The position numbers were made by a program, and so were the translations under genes. Below the pieces are notes generated by a model. That model was given only the letters and a program-made list of their open reading frames with translations. It was not told where the DNA came from and made no database searches. From NCBI RefSeq assembly GCF_964340395.1, contig NC_135551.1, forward strand, positions 9,539,379 through 9,603,378: DNA of 64,000 nt. The letters run 5' to 3'. This stretch comes from Glandiceps talaboti (taxonomy: Eukaryota; Hemichordata; Enteropneusta; Spengelidae). Shown piece after piece: positions 17,640 to 34,745 of this stretch (positions are counted from its first letter, which is position 1; every line of letters begins with the position of its first letter).

Positions 17640-18754
17640 TATTATATCATGCTACTATGGGCCATTCTGATTGGATAATAACTGTGGTAAAATCCCATTT
17701 TACCACGGCTGGCAGTGGTAAAATGGGCCCCTAAACTAGCATATGAATAGTACTCACAAAAAAGAAGCTAGTGTTCGTTCTTATACCAATAAGTTAACAC
17801 TTCCTCAGAGTAAAGGTATGTCAGGTATCCTGTACAATACAGGATACAGTTTGGGTTACAGTAGTCCAAATAATTCCACTGATGACCTTGCGATCGAAAG
17901 CAACGATCGATCAGTGGCTTCAACATCACTGGCCATGGCTGATAAGGTACAAGTTCTCCCATGCAACGAGCCGTCAGCGTCCTGCTCTCGTTGAATCAAG
18001 CAACACCAATTTAACTTTTAACCATCAGTCAAGTGCGTCAGGATTATTTCAAAACTGTACATTTCCAGGTTCAGTCAATGTTCAATTTGTTAACCATTAA
18101 ATTAAAGTAGACTGTGTAACGTCGCGTCTCTGATTTACTGTCTCGAGCTTTCTCCATTCAACTGATTCAACACCGAGACATCTATTTTTAGCAGTGTACA
18201 AGATTGTATCGTTCTTATGTAAATATCCAAACAAAATTGTTACTTTCTTTGACCTCTTGCCCCGTTTTCTTCGTTGCTCTAGTTTTCAACGCGTTTTCGT
18301 TATGCATTATATGATGTAAATAAAGTAATTTATCAATGCAATGCAATGCAGTGTATGGTTTGCGTTCATGCAGTGTGTGTGTTTGGGCGACATGAACGTA
18401 TCCACTCATCAACATATGCTCGTTCCCGACGATCTATTACCGACGATCTTTTTCTGTACGAGCGAATTCGCCTTTTCAGGCATATAAATAACCACAGAAT
18501 CACATTTAGAAGAAATAGACACATATTTTGATATAATATAATAGCAATAATAATAAATAATGTGTCTATTTCTTCTTAATAAATAATGTGTCTATTTCTT
18601 CTAAATGTGATTCTGTGGTTATTTATATGCCTGAAAAGTATACACTCGAATTTGGTACAATTCGCTCCATATAGCACTCGCCATTCGGCTCGTGCTATAT
18701 GTCGCGAATTGTACCAAAATCTCGTGTACATACCCGCCTTCGGCGGGGGTTATT
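17640..18754. repeat. 1.1-kb tandem unit I with foldback end
   Basis: First of two direct repeats (second at 18755-19798) inside intron 1 of gene B. It begins with a small foldback (GTGGTAAAATCCC/GGTAAAATGGG), includes a short open stretch (17743-17948), and ends in a hairpin built on AATTTGGTACAATTCGC and its complement. Unlike unit II it carries an internal inverted copy of the segment 18472-18528 at about 18579-18638. It behaves like a non-autonomous DNA element or satellite; the family was not recognised. Confidence 0.75.
17743..17948 (+). other. Exon-like open stretch in tandem unit I
   Basis: Opens with ATG and reads MNSTHKKEASVRSYTNKLTL onward, Ser/Asn-rich, to GCTGATAAG|gtacaag, a possible splice donor. 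The copy in unit II (18867-19063) differs by a 9-base, frame-preserving indel and few substitutions, at least one of them silent. No homology is recognised and no counterpart was seen in gene D, so it may be part of the repeat rather than of gene B. Confidence 0.35.
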
Positions 18755-19798
18755 GCTTAATTATATTATATCATGCTACTATGCGCCATTCTGATTGGAT
18801 AATAACTGTGGTAAAATCCCATTTTACCACGGCTGGCAGTGGTAAAATGGGCCCCTAAACTAGCATATGAATAGTACTCACAAAAATGAAGCTAGTGTTC
18901 GTTCTTATACCAATAAGTTAACACTTCCTCAGAGTAAAGGTATGTCAGGTATCCTGTCCAATAGTTTGGGTTACAGTAGTCCAAATAATTCCACTGATGA
19001 CCTTGCGATCGAAAGTAACGATCGATCAGTGGCTTCAACATCACTGGCCATGGCTGATAAGGTACAAGTTCTCCCATGCAACGAGCCGTCAGCCTCCTGC
19101 TCTCGTTGAATCAAGCAACACCAATTTAACTTTTAACCATCAGTCAAGTGCGTCAGGATTATTTCAAAACTGTACATTTTCAGGTTCAGTCAATGTTCAA
19201 TTTGTTAACCATTAAATTAAAGTAGACTGTGTAACGTCGCGTCTCTGATTTACTGTCTCGAGCTTTCTCCGATTCCACGCCGAGACATCTATTTTTAGCA
19301 GTGTACAAGGTTGTATTGTTCTTATGTAAATATCCAAACAAAATTGTTACTTTCTTTGACCCCTTGCCCCGTTTTCTTCGTTGCTAGTTTTCAACGCGTT
19401 TTCGTTATGCATTATATGATATAAATAAAGTAATTTATCAATGCAATGCAATGTGTAGTTTATGGTTTGTGTTCATGCAGTGTGTGTGTTGGCGACATGA
19501 ACTTATCCACTCATCAAAATATGCTCGTTCCCGACGATCTACAAAATGTATTACCGACGATCTTTTTCTGTACGTGCGAATTCGCCTTTTCAGGCATATA
19601 AATAACCACAGAATCACATTTAGAAGAAATAGACACATATTTTGATATAATATAATAGCAATAACCCCCTCCGAAGGCGGGTATACACTCGAATTTGGTA
19701 CAATTCGCTCCATATAGCACTCGCCATTCGGCTCGTGCTATATGTCGCGAATTGTACCAAAATCTCGTGTATACCCGCCTTCGGCGGCGGTTATTGCT
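18755..19798. repeat. 1.1-kb tandem unit II
   Basis: Direct repeat of 17640-18754 in the same orientation, including the small opening foldback, the short open stretch at 18867-19063 and the right-hand hairpin. Confidence 0.8.
19665..19798. mobile_element. Foldback (MITE-like) terminus
   Basis: Near-perfect inverted repeat over about 134 bases: outer arms AGCAATAACC...GAAGGCGGGTATACAC, inner arms AATTTGGTACAATTCGC and TATAGCACTCG, closing on a CATTCGG loop. Unit I carries the same right arm at 18640-18754 with a different left arm. Confidence 0.7.
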
Positions 19799-19857
19799 TA
19801 AATAAGCGTGATTAGACTGGGAATGACGTAAATAATCTATTAATTCCAAGGAGTTTA

Positions 19858-20217
<360 letters not shown>

Positions 20218-20689
20218 TACTTCAGCATCTACAACAGCAATACGAGAACTCTTTGTTTTCAGTTTTCAGCCGAGCGTCATTCGCAGGGACTGATACAACG
20301 TGTGAGTACCATCAACGTTGTAAACGATTCGTGAAAAAGGAACTTAAATTACCAGGTACCTTGACATAATTAATTCTACCAGTAAAATTTGTTTGTCAAT
20401 GTGAACAGCATGTTCTTTCTATTAAAAATGTATTAAATCGAAAAGGGACCATTCCATTTTCTGTCTGACTTGATCAGTCTGTGCTATTGATGACAGTAAC
20501 TCTGCCAGTGGTGATGCATCACCTTATGACGTTGCAATAATTTCAAATAGTTGTTGTTATTAATAATTTGGTGTTGGCGTACGATGCTGTTGTAACCAGT
20601 GATACACACAGTAACAATCTTCTAAGGCAAAGAGGAATAACTTACTTGAAAAGTTGGAAGCACCAAACCAGAAACAGAATTTTCGACAA

Positions 20690-21030
20690 CAATCTTACTA
20701 ACACTTCAACATTGTATCGGCTGGTCCAATAGAAACGGCGCTACATTTTTCGTCTGGCTCAACAAAAATATACCAACAGAGATATATTTCTCGAGCGAGA
20801 CGACAAATATACATTAGCAATGTTTGGAAGATGTTTGTTGAGCCACACGATAAAATGTAACGCTGCTGGTAAGATAGTTGAGCCAGACGATAAAAGGTAC
20901 AAGTGTTCGTAACGTTTCCGTGCAGTCATATGATACATATGATAAAATGTAGCAATGTCAGTAAGATTTTTTGTTGAGTCAGGCGATAAAATGTAGCACT
21001 GCTGGTGTGACTTTTGTCGAGTCAGACTAC
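20690..21030. repeat. Degenerate ~60-bp tandem repeat in intron 2 of gene B
   Basis: At least five copies of a unit built around TTGAGCCAGACGATAAAATGTAGC and CTGCTGGTAAGATTTTTG. The same array is present in gene D at 46480-46800. Confidence 0.75.
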
Positions 21031-21234
21031 GTTTTTTTGTCTCAGATTTTGTGATTTTAATTGTATCATAGTCAAGCGTTTTGAAAATGACCTTACATCC
21101 CATACATACACTGCATGTCAATATGCAAATGTTTATTTTACAATTATAATTTTTCGTTTAAAAAAATTTGTTCAGTTGTTTATTGTTTTGTATATTTGTT
21201 TTTTTTATAGTCACACACGTGTGCATGTGAGTGC

Positions 21235-21262
21235 GTGTGTGTGTGAGTGCGTGTGTGTGTGT

Positions 21263-21307
<45 letters not shown>
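21235..21307. repeat. (GT)n microsatellite
   Basis: GT dinucleotide run in intron 2 of gene B, just upstream of exon 3. Confidence 0.95.
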
Positions 21308-21311
<4 letters not shown>

Positions 21312-21747
21312 GCGTAATCACACTTACATTTTATTACTTAAAATGAACGACTACTGTTTCATTGTAGATGCAGTTTTCAGTGATGACAATAGGTTTGATA
21401 CGTGTTACTGCTCACATTGTCATGCAAGTCGTGGTGATCGGACATATTATTACAGAGGAAATCCACAGAAAAAGATGACTTTACCAATTGGTTGGGCTCG
21501 CTTTGGACTTGAGTAAGGGAGCCTTTAGTATTTACAAGGGGACGACCGGGGGAAATTGGTCATCACCTCCTACGAATCGGTTCTCAGGATAAGGAGAGTC
21601 ACATTTTAGAAAATGGCTTAATAAGAGGTTCACATTTCAATTTACTGTCAATTTTGTTTATTTTTTTTCGGGGGTGGGGGGGTGGGGGTCTTGAATCTCA
21701 TTGTTGCCACATCTGTTAGGGAAATAGGGTTAAGGTTAGAATATATG

Positions 21748-21749
<2 letters not shown>

Positions 21750-21834
<85 letters not shown>
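21750..21834. repeat. (TA)n microsatellite
   Basis: About 42 TA units in intron 3 of gene B. The matching place in gene D (47397-47408) has only a few TA units followed by about 230 bases absent here. Confidence 0.95.
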
Positions 21835-21837
<3 letters not shown>

Positions 21838-22261
21838 CTTGACTTCCGCTTGGGCTTCATGAAATGTTTGGTACAGTGTGCCAACCCTTGTGCAGCCACT
21901 AAATTGTGATATTGCCCTCGCTGGCATGTGTTATTATTTAATTCATTACTTTTAAGTATCAGTTTAATTAATCGGTTCTTTAAATTCAGTGTTATCAGGC
22001 ACAAGATTGACGGTTTGAAAGTGGATAAAGAATGGTACGTTGGTTACCATGGAACCCAACCAAAAGCTGTTAGACCAATACTTGATGCCGGTATGCTCCT
22101 CTGTCCACGTAAGTGATTAGTTTCCTTTTGTCTGTTTTCGAGTTTACTATAAAATAAGAAATATGATTCAAATATTCAAAATAGAAAAAAACAGCATCCC
22201 CAATCATACTCATAACGCGACGCAACACAACAGAAAACAACACAACGAAACACAAGAAGCA

Positions 22262-22466
22262 TACACATACATACATACATACATACATACATACATACAT
22301 ACATACATACATACATACATACATACACACACAGACACATACATACATACATACATACATACATACATACATACATACATACATACATACATACATACAC
22401 ACATACATACATACACACTCACACATACATACATACATACATACATACATACATACATACATACAT
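22262..22466. repeat. (CATA)n microsatellite
   Basis: Long CATA run in intron 4 of gene B; gene D has CATA arrays at the corresponding position (48082-48194 and 48296-48370). Confidence 0.95.
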
Positions 22467-22995
22467 TTCTTTAATATGTTAAGGAGTGTACGAAATTGTC
22501 AGAACACTATTCCAGCGTAGAACGTTGAACGTTGAACGTATATAACCAAATTAACCTTGTACTAATACAGTTTAATTGAGAAAATTTGCTCTTGATACAA
22601 AGTATGGAAACAGATTGTGTCTCTTTAAACGCATCGAGAAAGCACTTTACACAAACTGTTGTACACATATATGTCGCGTTGTGAATCTAAAACAGTTTGG
22701 TGTGAAAAGAAATTGTAACATTTGTACCTGTATCGCCGTCTGGAAAGGCATTGGACTCTGGTCGTATCATAAAAATAATAGCCCTGTCTTTATACCTCCA
22801 AACACAGACAAGCATAATAGCTTGCATTGAGGTGGTTATTCAAATCTCGACGTATCGCCCCTGAAGCCTTTCGCTGTTACAACGCAATCCAAAAAACGTA
22901 GATTCAACAATATGCAATTGTAGTAATGTCTGGCTTGGCTAGTGCATTCCATATTTAAGAACAATTTATTGCTTCGTCTCGGTGTGGAATTTGCG

Positions 22996-23036
22996 CGCGC
23001 GCGTGTGTGTGTGTGTGTGCGCGCGCGCGCGCGCGT
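22996..23036. repeat. (GC)n/(GT)n microsatellite
   Basis: Alternating purine-pyrimidine run of GC and GT, matched in gene D by a pure (GT)n at 49104-49167. Confidence 0.9.
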
Positions 23037-23931
23037 TTTTTCTCTTGGCTTATTTTCACTGTGGGGGTTTGTACATGTTGAGAAAGTCTTGAAATCTTGT
23101 CAACAACCAATGTCTTTTTTTTTTGCAGAGGATGTAACTCTCGGAGGTGATAAATTGACTCGAAGAGTTGAACATACTAAAGAACATAATCACATGATGA
23201 ATTTTGATTATTATCAAGTTTTTATGTCTCCAAGTATCAAGTATGTTGAGAAGAAATAATATGCTCCACCCATGAGGTGAGATTTCACTCCCTATTCATA
23301 ATGTTTAACTTGTTTTATGTGGTAGAATGTTTAAAGAAGAAGTCCAGTCAGAATTTTTAAAAATACATGTTGTACACTTGCATTAGTCATTATTGTCAAG
23401 TTAAGTTTGATAGAAATACAAAGGGTATCAAAACAACGGTGATGTCTTCGCCTGAAGTTTTCCCATACTTACAGAAATTCCTACACGCCTTAAAAAATAA
23501 GTAATTAAGTTATCGAGGTGCTATTGTATATCCCAAAGTCATATCTTTATTAAAGTTGATAGCAGTAATGCATACACTTGTCCCAAATGCATAATTAACC
23601 TCGATTGAAATTACCCTGTCTAGTTAAAATATCAACATTCAACTTGAAAGCAATGTTTAGTCAGTGAATATTGTTTGATAGTGAGTTGTTTTTATCCTTT
23701 CAATATTTTGTTTCTTGTAAAAGATGGAGGGACGATGCGACTTCAAAGACGTACTCAGCCAGAGTGGCATTTCAAGTATGGGTTCGACCAGGATCCTGCC
23801 AGGTTGGTCCGGAGAGTTTGGGTGCAACGTCACGCATTGATAAAGATTTTAGTAACGACGAATTGGAATGGTTCACCAAAGAGAGGCCAGCTGTAGTGTT
23901 GTATGGCTTACTGGTTAAATTAACAGATTGA

Positions 23932-26900
23932 AAATATGGTTGGCAGATACTGTACTCCATGTTAGGGGGTCTATGATTAAATGTGCATTTTATAAAGCCC
24001 CCTTAGCTGTAGACTTCATTTTATTAACATTCATGTTCTGAATCGAAGAATATCTCTCCATGTTTTGAGTGTAGAACGTAGCAATCAAGTAATATAGTCC
24101 ATGGCTTATCACAACACATATTTTATTGTGTGGATTGTTTAGTTTAGTTAAATTTGATTTAGTTTGGGTTGTAGTTAAATTTGATTTAGTTTGGGTTGAT
24201 TACGATTAGTTTAGTTTGGCTCTGTCTAGTTTACTTTAGTTTACTTAAGTATACTTTTTTTGTTTAGTTTAATTTTGAAAAAAAAAATATGTTTTTTTTT
24301 TCTTAAAACACAAATCAATATTGAGTACGAAGTACAGTTAGGCCATCAAAATCGCATTGGACCATAGAACAGCCAACTATATAGCATTGGCTTATAACTG
24401 GTAAACTAAGACCCTAATAGTTGAACAATGAAATATACTTAACTATGAATTAAAACAGTTCAGAAGTAAACGTACGTCCAAAACAAAGTTGAGGAAAACT
24501 GTTCAGGCTTTAGAATGACCTATTTAATTATCAAAACACCAACTAAATACTCAATAAAAATGATAATTTAGAATATAAAGTTTTCATATTCAACTAATTC
24601 ATTAAATTATTAGAATAGTAATTAAGTGGTAGTACTTCCGGATTCATTGTCTAGCAAATTTTACCTTTAAAGCAACTCAAAGCTATATTAATCAGATCAT
24701 ACTTCCGAGACAAAAATAGTAAGATGACCTGACATTGAAGCTACAAACTATATGCAGAACTAATAATACTAATATTAAAAGTTTTGTCATGAATCTATAA
24801 TTTCCATTTTAGCGGGTAGAAGTATTTCCGACAATGTGTCTATTTCGAGTGTAGTGTCTAGCGTCTACTGTTATGGCTAGACACGCTATGTATTGTTGTG
24901 ATGTATATTGCACGCATATCGCAGCATAGTAGAGACGCAAATTAAATGTGTATGTTAAATTGATTCATGTAATTAGAATAAAAGAGTCGAATATGTTTAT
25001 CTGTTGCCGTTTCTGTATTTTTTATTTACACTGGAGAGTGTTAGTCTGGGACGGACGGGGTCCGCTCCGTCCGATCTAAATGCTCTCTGTGTACACAGAT
25101 ATTAAAAATCGCATTGTTATGCTCAATATTTGGTATTCAACGTGCTTCAGTACATATCACTATTGAAAAATACACATTAACGAATGTATCAATTCTGTGT
25201 AGTTCAGTTTATATTGTTGCTTATTTTCAATGAACGAATTCGACAAATGCTGATTAATATCATACAATCAATGTAATTGAAGTTGGTACTAAATTTCTCG
25301 ATTATACCATAACTGATTTGTTGTTTTAAATGGCAACATACAAAGAGGTATGTTCTGACTTCAACTTTGTTGGAATTAAAGGTCGGTGTAATTGTCTATG
25401 ATTGCCGTAATTGTTTTGTGACCAAAACAACTACGTTCTTATGTGCCCCTGTTCATACTATGGTTGCCACGGAAAAAGATCACATGTAAATATGCAAATA
25501 TTTTTAGTATGAGTAGAGAGGGTTCACGATGTCATATAAGTGGCATATTTGAGCTGTCAAACACGGAAATAAAATGACGAGCAAACAAAAAGAAAAAGAA
25601 TGAGTGTATGTGCATTACTGTTTTTGAGTAATCTGGCTTCGCAACCTGCAGCTAGAGTGTTTTATTAGATATAATGTTTCATAAGAATCAAACTTTACCC
25701 TAAACAGTATTGATTTAACTGTGGGTAAATGCACTAGTGTAGTTGTACACATGGTATAGCACAATAGATCCAATCAAATATATATTTTAGGTCCGCACCC
25801 AAAAATCAACTCCAGAATGGAATCAAGATATAAACCTGTACTGAACTACCAATGGATACAACCGACCCTTAATTATTAAGTGCAGTGTCTAATACGAATT
25901 AAAAAAAATCAGTAAATAAATAATTCATCCTCTTGTTCTCTTGTCCTCTGATTTTATTCCATAATTTCATTTTTTTACTCCATTATACATTACTGTCATA
26001 ATAAAGATCTCTTAAAGATTGGCCTGTCATTATATATTATATGCTTCCAATAATTCTAATTCAAATAGGATAACCATGAAAGTTTATTTCTACAGTCTGG
26101 TAGCTGATAATGGTATATCATCAAATAAACCAAAAGTATATGTTTCGTTTTCAGAGATTTGCTCTGTGGCTTTTTAATGGCAACTTTGTCAGATAATCTC
26201 TTCATTGGACATTAGTGTAATTATACCATGAATCGATGATGTCACAATTGAAATGTACAACATATTCCTTAGCAGTTAGAAAATCTACCTTAAACCTACT
26301 TATTGTTAATAATGTTATAATTTCATCTTGAAAGCCTAATGTTGTAGCAAAATTGTTGGAAAATTTAGAAAAATCTACTTTAAATTTTCCAGCAAGTTGC
26401 ATTATTACTTTTCCTGTAGCTGTTCTCCATTTTAACATAATATATTTATAGATTCATCTAATAATTCATCTATTGTAGTTAACATTGTCTATGTTTATGT
26501 TACCCATTTATCACCTTTGTAAAATCTCAATGTTTCTATTAGTATTTGTTATATTCCACCTTGAGCTAAACAATTTACACTACAATCTGTATTAATAGTC
26601 ATACTAATTAGTGTTTCATGAAACTGAATAGTTATATCATTAGCGTTTTGGTCAAGGTACTCTGAATAAATGTTCATATATATTGACTTCAAATTACGGA
26701 TTGCAAAATTATGGGTTGGATGATCTCCAAGATATTGATGTAAAAGGAGTGAAGGCTAACATAAACAACAACAAATACTTTGTTCTATAATGGGAAAAAC
26801 ACCAGGATTTTTCATATAAAAACCAGCTGCAGTTCAAGATTATACCCATACTAATGATCTTGTGAATTTGGATGCGTAGATGCACCAGATACTAGATTAG

Positions 26901-27032
26901 TTAAAATTGATTATATATTGATTATATATTGTATCAAACTGAATATTAATGTTTATTGTATCAAACCAGCAAGTCAAAATTGGAGGGAATCTATTTCTTG
27001 TTTAGTATCCAAAATTTCAAACAATTGTGAAT
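23932..27032. other. Convergent intergenic region between genes B and C
   Basis: No gene recognised. It contains TTTAG-rich low complexity at 24125-24260. The region is duplicated almost intact at 50081-53463, one of the best-conserved parts of the duplication. Confidence 0.7.
26150..26960 (-). other. Possible fossil of a virus-like (Polinton-type) structural gene
   Basis: Short minus-strand stretches have an amino-acid look that vaguely recalls capsid-type proteins of Polinton-like elements. The region is broken and clearly old. A second copy at 52320-53110 exists because the whole segment was duplicated. The family assignment is a weak impression. Confidence 0.2.
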
Positions 27033-32451
<5,419 letters not shown>

Positions 32452-33887
32452 CTAATAAAGAAACGCATGCGATTGTGAAATGCATTGTACAAAGTTACGA
32501 ATCTACAAATATAGGAAATTAATACTAATAATCAAAACATTCACATCTAAAGTTTTAATTATTGGACGATCAGAACATTTTATTAAAGTTGGGTTGTCTT
32601 GCAATATATTTCATTGTTCAACTATTAGGGTCTTAGTCCAGCTCAGGGAATTTGACACCACTATCCGCCTGCGTAAACGCCCTCAACGATAAGTGCGTAG
32701 TGCGATCACTTTAAACAACATGGCTGAAGTTGTAGAGACTGCCTTGTGTTTTTTATTGCTGTATACGTTCATGTGTTCGAGAAATAATCTGCACTTCGTC
32801 GTATACAATGATAAAAACAAGCAATAATTCGAATCCCCAACAAGTCGATGAGACCTACTTGTACTTCTTTTCAGTCCGATCCGAATGCGAGTTTCTGAGG
32901 TTTTACATTGGTCTCAGACTCGGACTTGAGTATTGCGCCCTAGACAGCCCTGGCCGAAAATAATAGACGTAAACTTGTGTTCACAAGCCAAACATGTGAC
33001 AATACAAGACCACAACGAAAACTGTGAAACATTTACAGGTCACTCTCATTTTATATATGGACAACAAAATTAGGTCGGTCACAGTTCCATTTACACGGTG
33101 CAATGACTCGGAGCGTACTTCCATATGCTCGAGCAAATCGAATCAAGTAGTGTATTATGGGACCAACAAATATATTGTCGCACATGTCCCAATACGCCTT
33201 CTCGAAGTTTCCGATTAGTATTCTAATAGCTAGTATATTTATTCGAGATGAAATATGTTTACTTTGTTGTTAATGCTCCTTTCAAAAGGCGACGCTAATA
33301 CGATTGGGCTAAAGATATGCCGTCCTCGGCCCGGGATGCCGTCAACGCGTCACGACGGTATCGTAATAATGCTTCTTGTCGGCAAATAATAAAAACACGC
33401 GACATTACAAGTGTTTATGTATATCTAGTCTATCCGTTTTGATTTATTTTGCCATAATATGGGGACATAATATTTTAGCATTTATACCCACAGACACTGA
33501 CAATATGTGAGAAAGTGTGAGTAAATATCGGTAAATGTTGGTTAATAAGACATGTAGACTGTAGTTTTTGTTTACTGATGTCTGTTACAACCACCAACAA
33601 TGTATTCATTTCACAATGCTGTTGAGTTTTATTCACCTGTTGACTACGCTCGTCATAGGCTTAGTGCTAACCATTACTCCTTATGACGTCATAAAATCCC
33701 GTGGTCTAGGTGGGACCGGAAATACCCGAAAACTCTCGAAGTAAATCCGAAGGGAACTGACTGAAAAAGGGTCATTTTAAGGTGTTTGCAAACGCTTTTT
33801 AAAAGTTTTAAAACCAGAATAGGTTTCACAAACATGTCGTCTAGCAAATTAGCGATAGTGAATGTGAGCATTTTGAATCACCTTTAA

Positions 33888-33992
33888 CTACCGACCCCTG
33901 ATCCGGGTACGCAGGGTGTCATACTCATAGTAGTTGCCATGACTTCGCCAATATGTTCAACCACTGTCTTGCTACACGTGCAATATGTCAGT
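33888..33992 (-). promoter_or_regulatory. Conserved upstream block of gene C, copy 1
   Basis: Related to 34327-34425 and to 14803-14898. On the minus strand the frame V-V-E-H-I-G-E-V-M-A-T-T stays open, as in copy 2 (V-V-E-H-I-G-D-V-M-A-T-T). This could be a first coding exon or a promoter element with a GACGTCA-like site. Confidence 0.45.
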
Positions 33993-34326
33993 CGGTTGCG
34001 GTTGCTCACTTAACATGACATTCACAAGCCATTAACGGTCCAAGTGCAACAAACCCGCGGGCTTGCCTGACGAAAACGGGTGTCATAAAAGTTGTTTGCA
34101 TCTCTAAAGCTGTTTGTAGTGTTACTTATAATAGCCTAATAAATTGATAACAACTGATATAAGACGGAGATAAGGTTTGCCTCAATTGACCCACTCCTTA
34201 GAAATGATCTTACGCTGTGAACTACACTGTTTACTTGTGTTATGTAAGAGCCCATCATCACATGTGTAAATATTGGTACTCTTTGATAACAAGTGGACTT
34301 GCTTCTTTAATGGCTTGTCCCAGTAA

Positions 34327-34425
34327 TGACTACTGACCCCTGATATGGGTACGGGTGTCATAGTAGTTGCCATGACGTCGCCAATATGTTCAACCACTGT
34401 CTTGCTACACGTGCAATATGTTCAT
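34327..34425 (-). promoter_or_regulatory. Conserved upstream block of gene C, copy 2
   Basis: Second tandem copy about 440 bases from copy 1. It contains the CRE-like GACGTCATGG on the minus strand and the ATG of MATTMTPVPISG, ending near a possible donor (GGG|gtcagt). Confidence 0.45.
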
Positions 34426-34699
34426 CGACTGACAAACCTAGACTTGGTCGATCACATCGTCGCAAACTACGACCTGTTTTACGGCAACGTTCTTAACGAG
34501 CCACCAACTGGCCGTGGTTGCACTCATATAATATACCATTATGGCATAGCTACACTACATCCAATCAGATTGCTTGTTACATCTCAGCCATTTACGTTGT
34601 AAACAACATAGCAGCGTTGAGTGTACTCGGCTAAAACGAAGAGCGTTTGAACAGTTTGTGATGTCTTCGACACACAGGAGACCCAGGAACTGTGTGACA

Positions 34700-34745
34700 A
34701 ACAAAACAAAACAAAACAAAACAAAACAAAATAAAACAAAACAAA
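34700..34745. repeat. (AAAAC)n microsatellite
   Basis: Pentanucleotide repeat of about nine units. Confidence 0.9.

Noticed and set aside
18300-18360. ATGCAATGCAATGCA motif as an octamer-type regulatory cluster
   Set aside because: It belongs to the 1.1-kb tandem unit and reappears in unit II; nothing links it to transcription of gene B.
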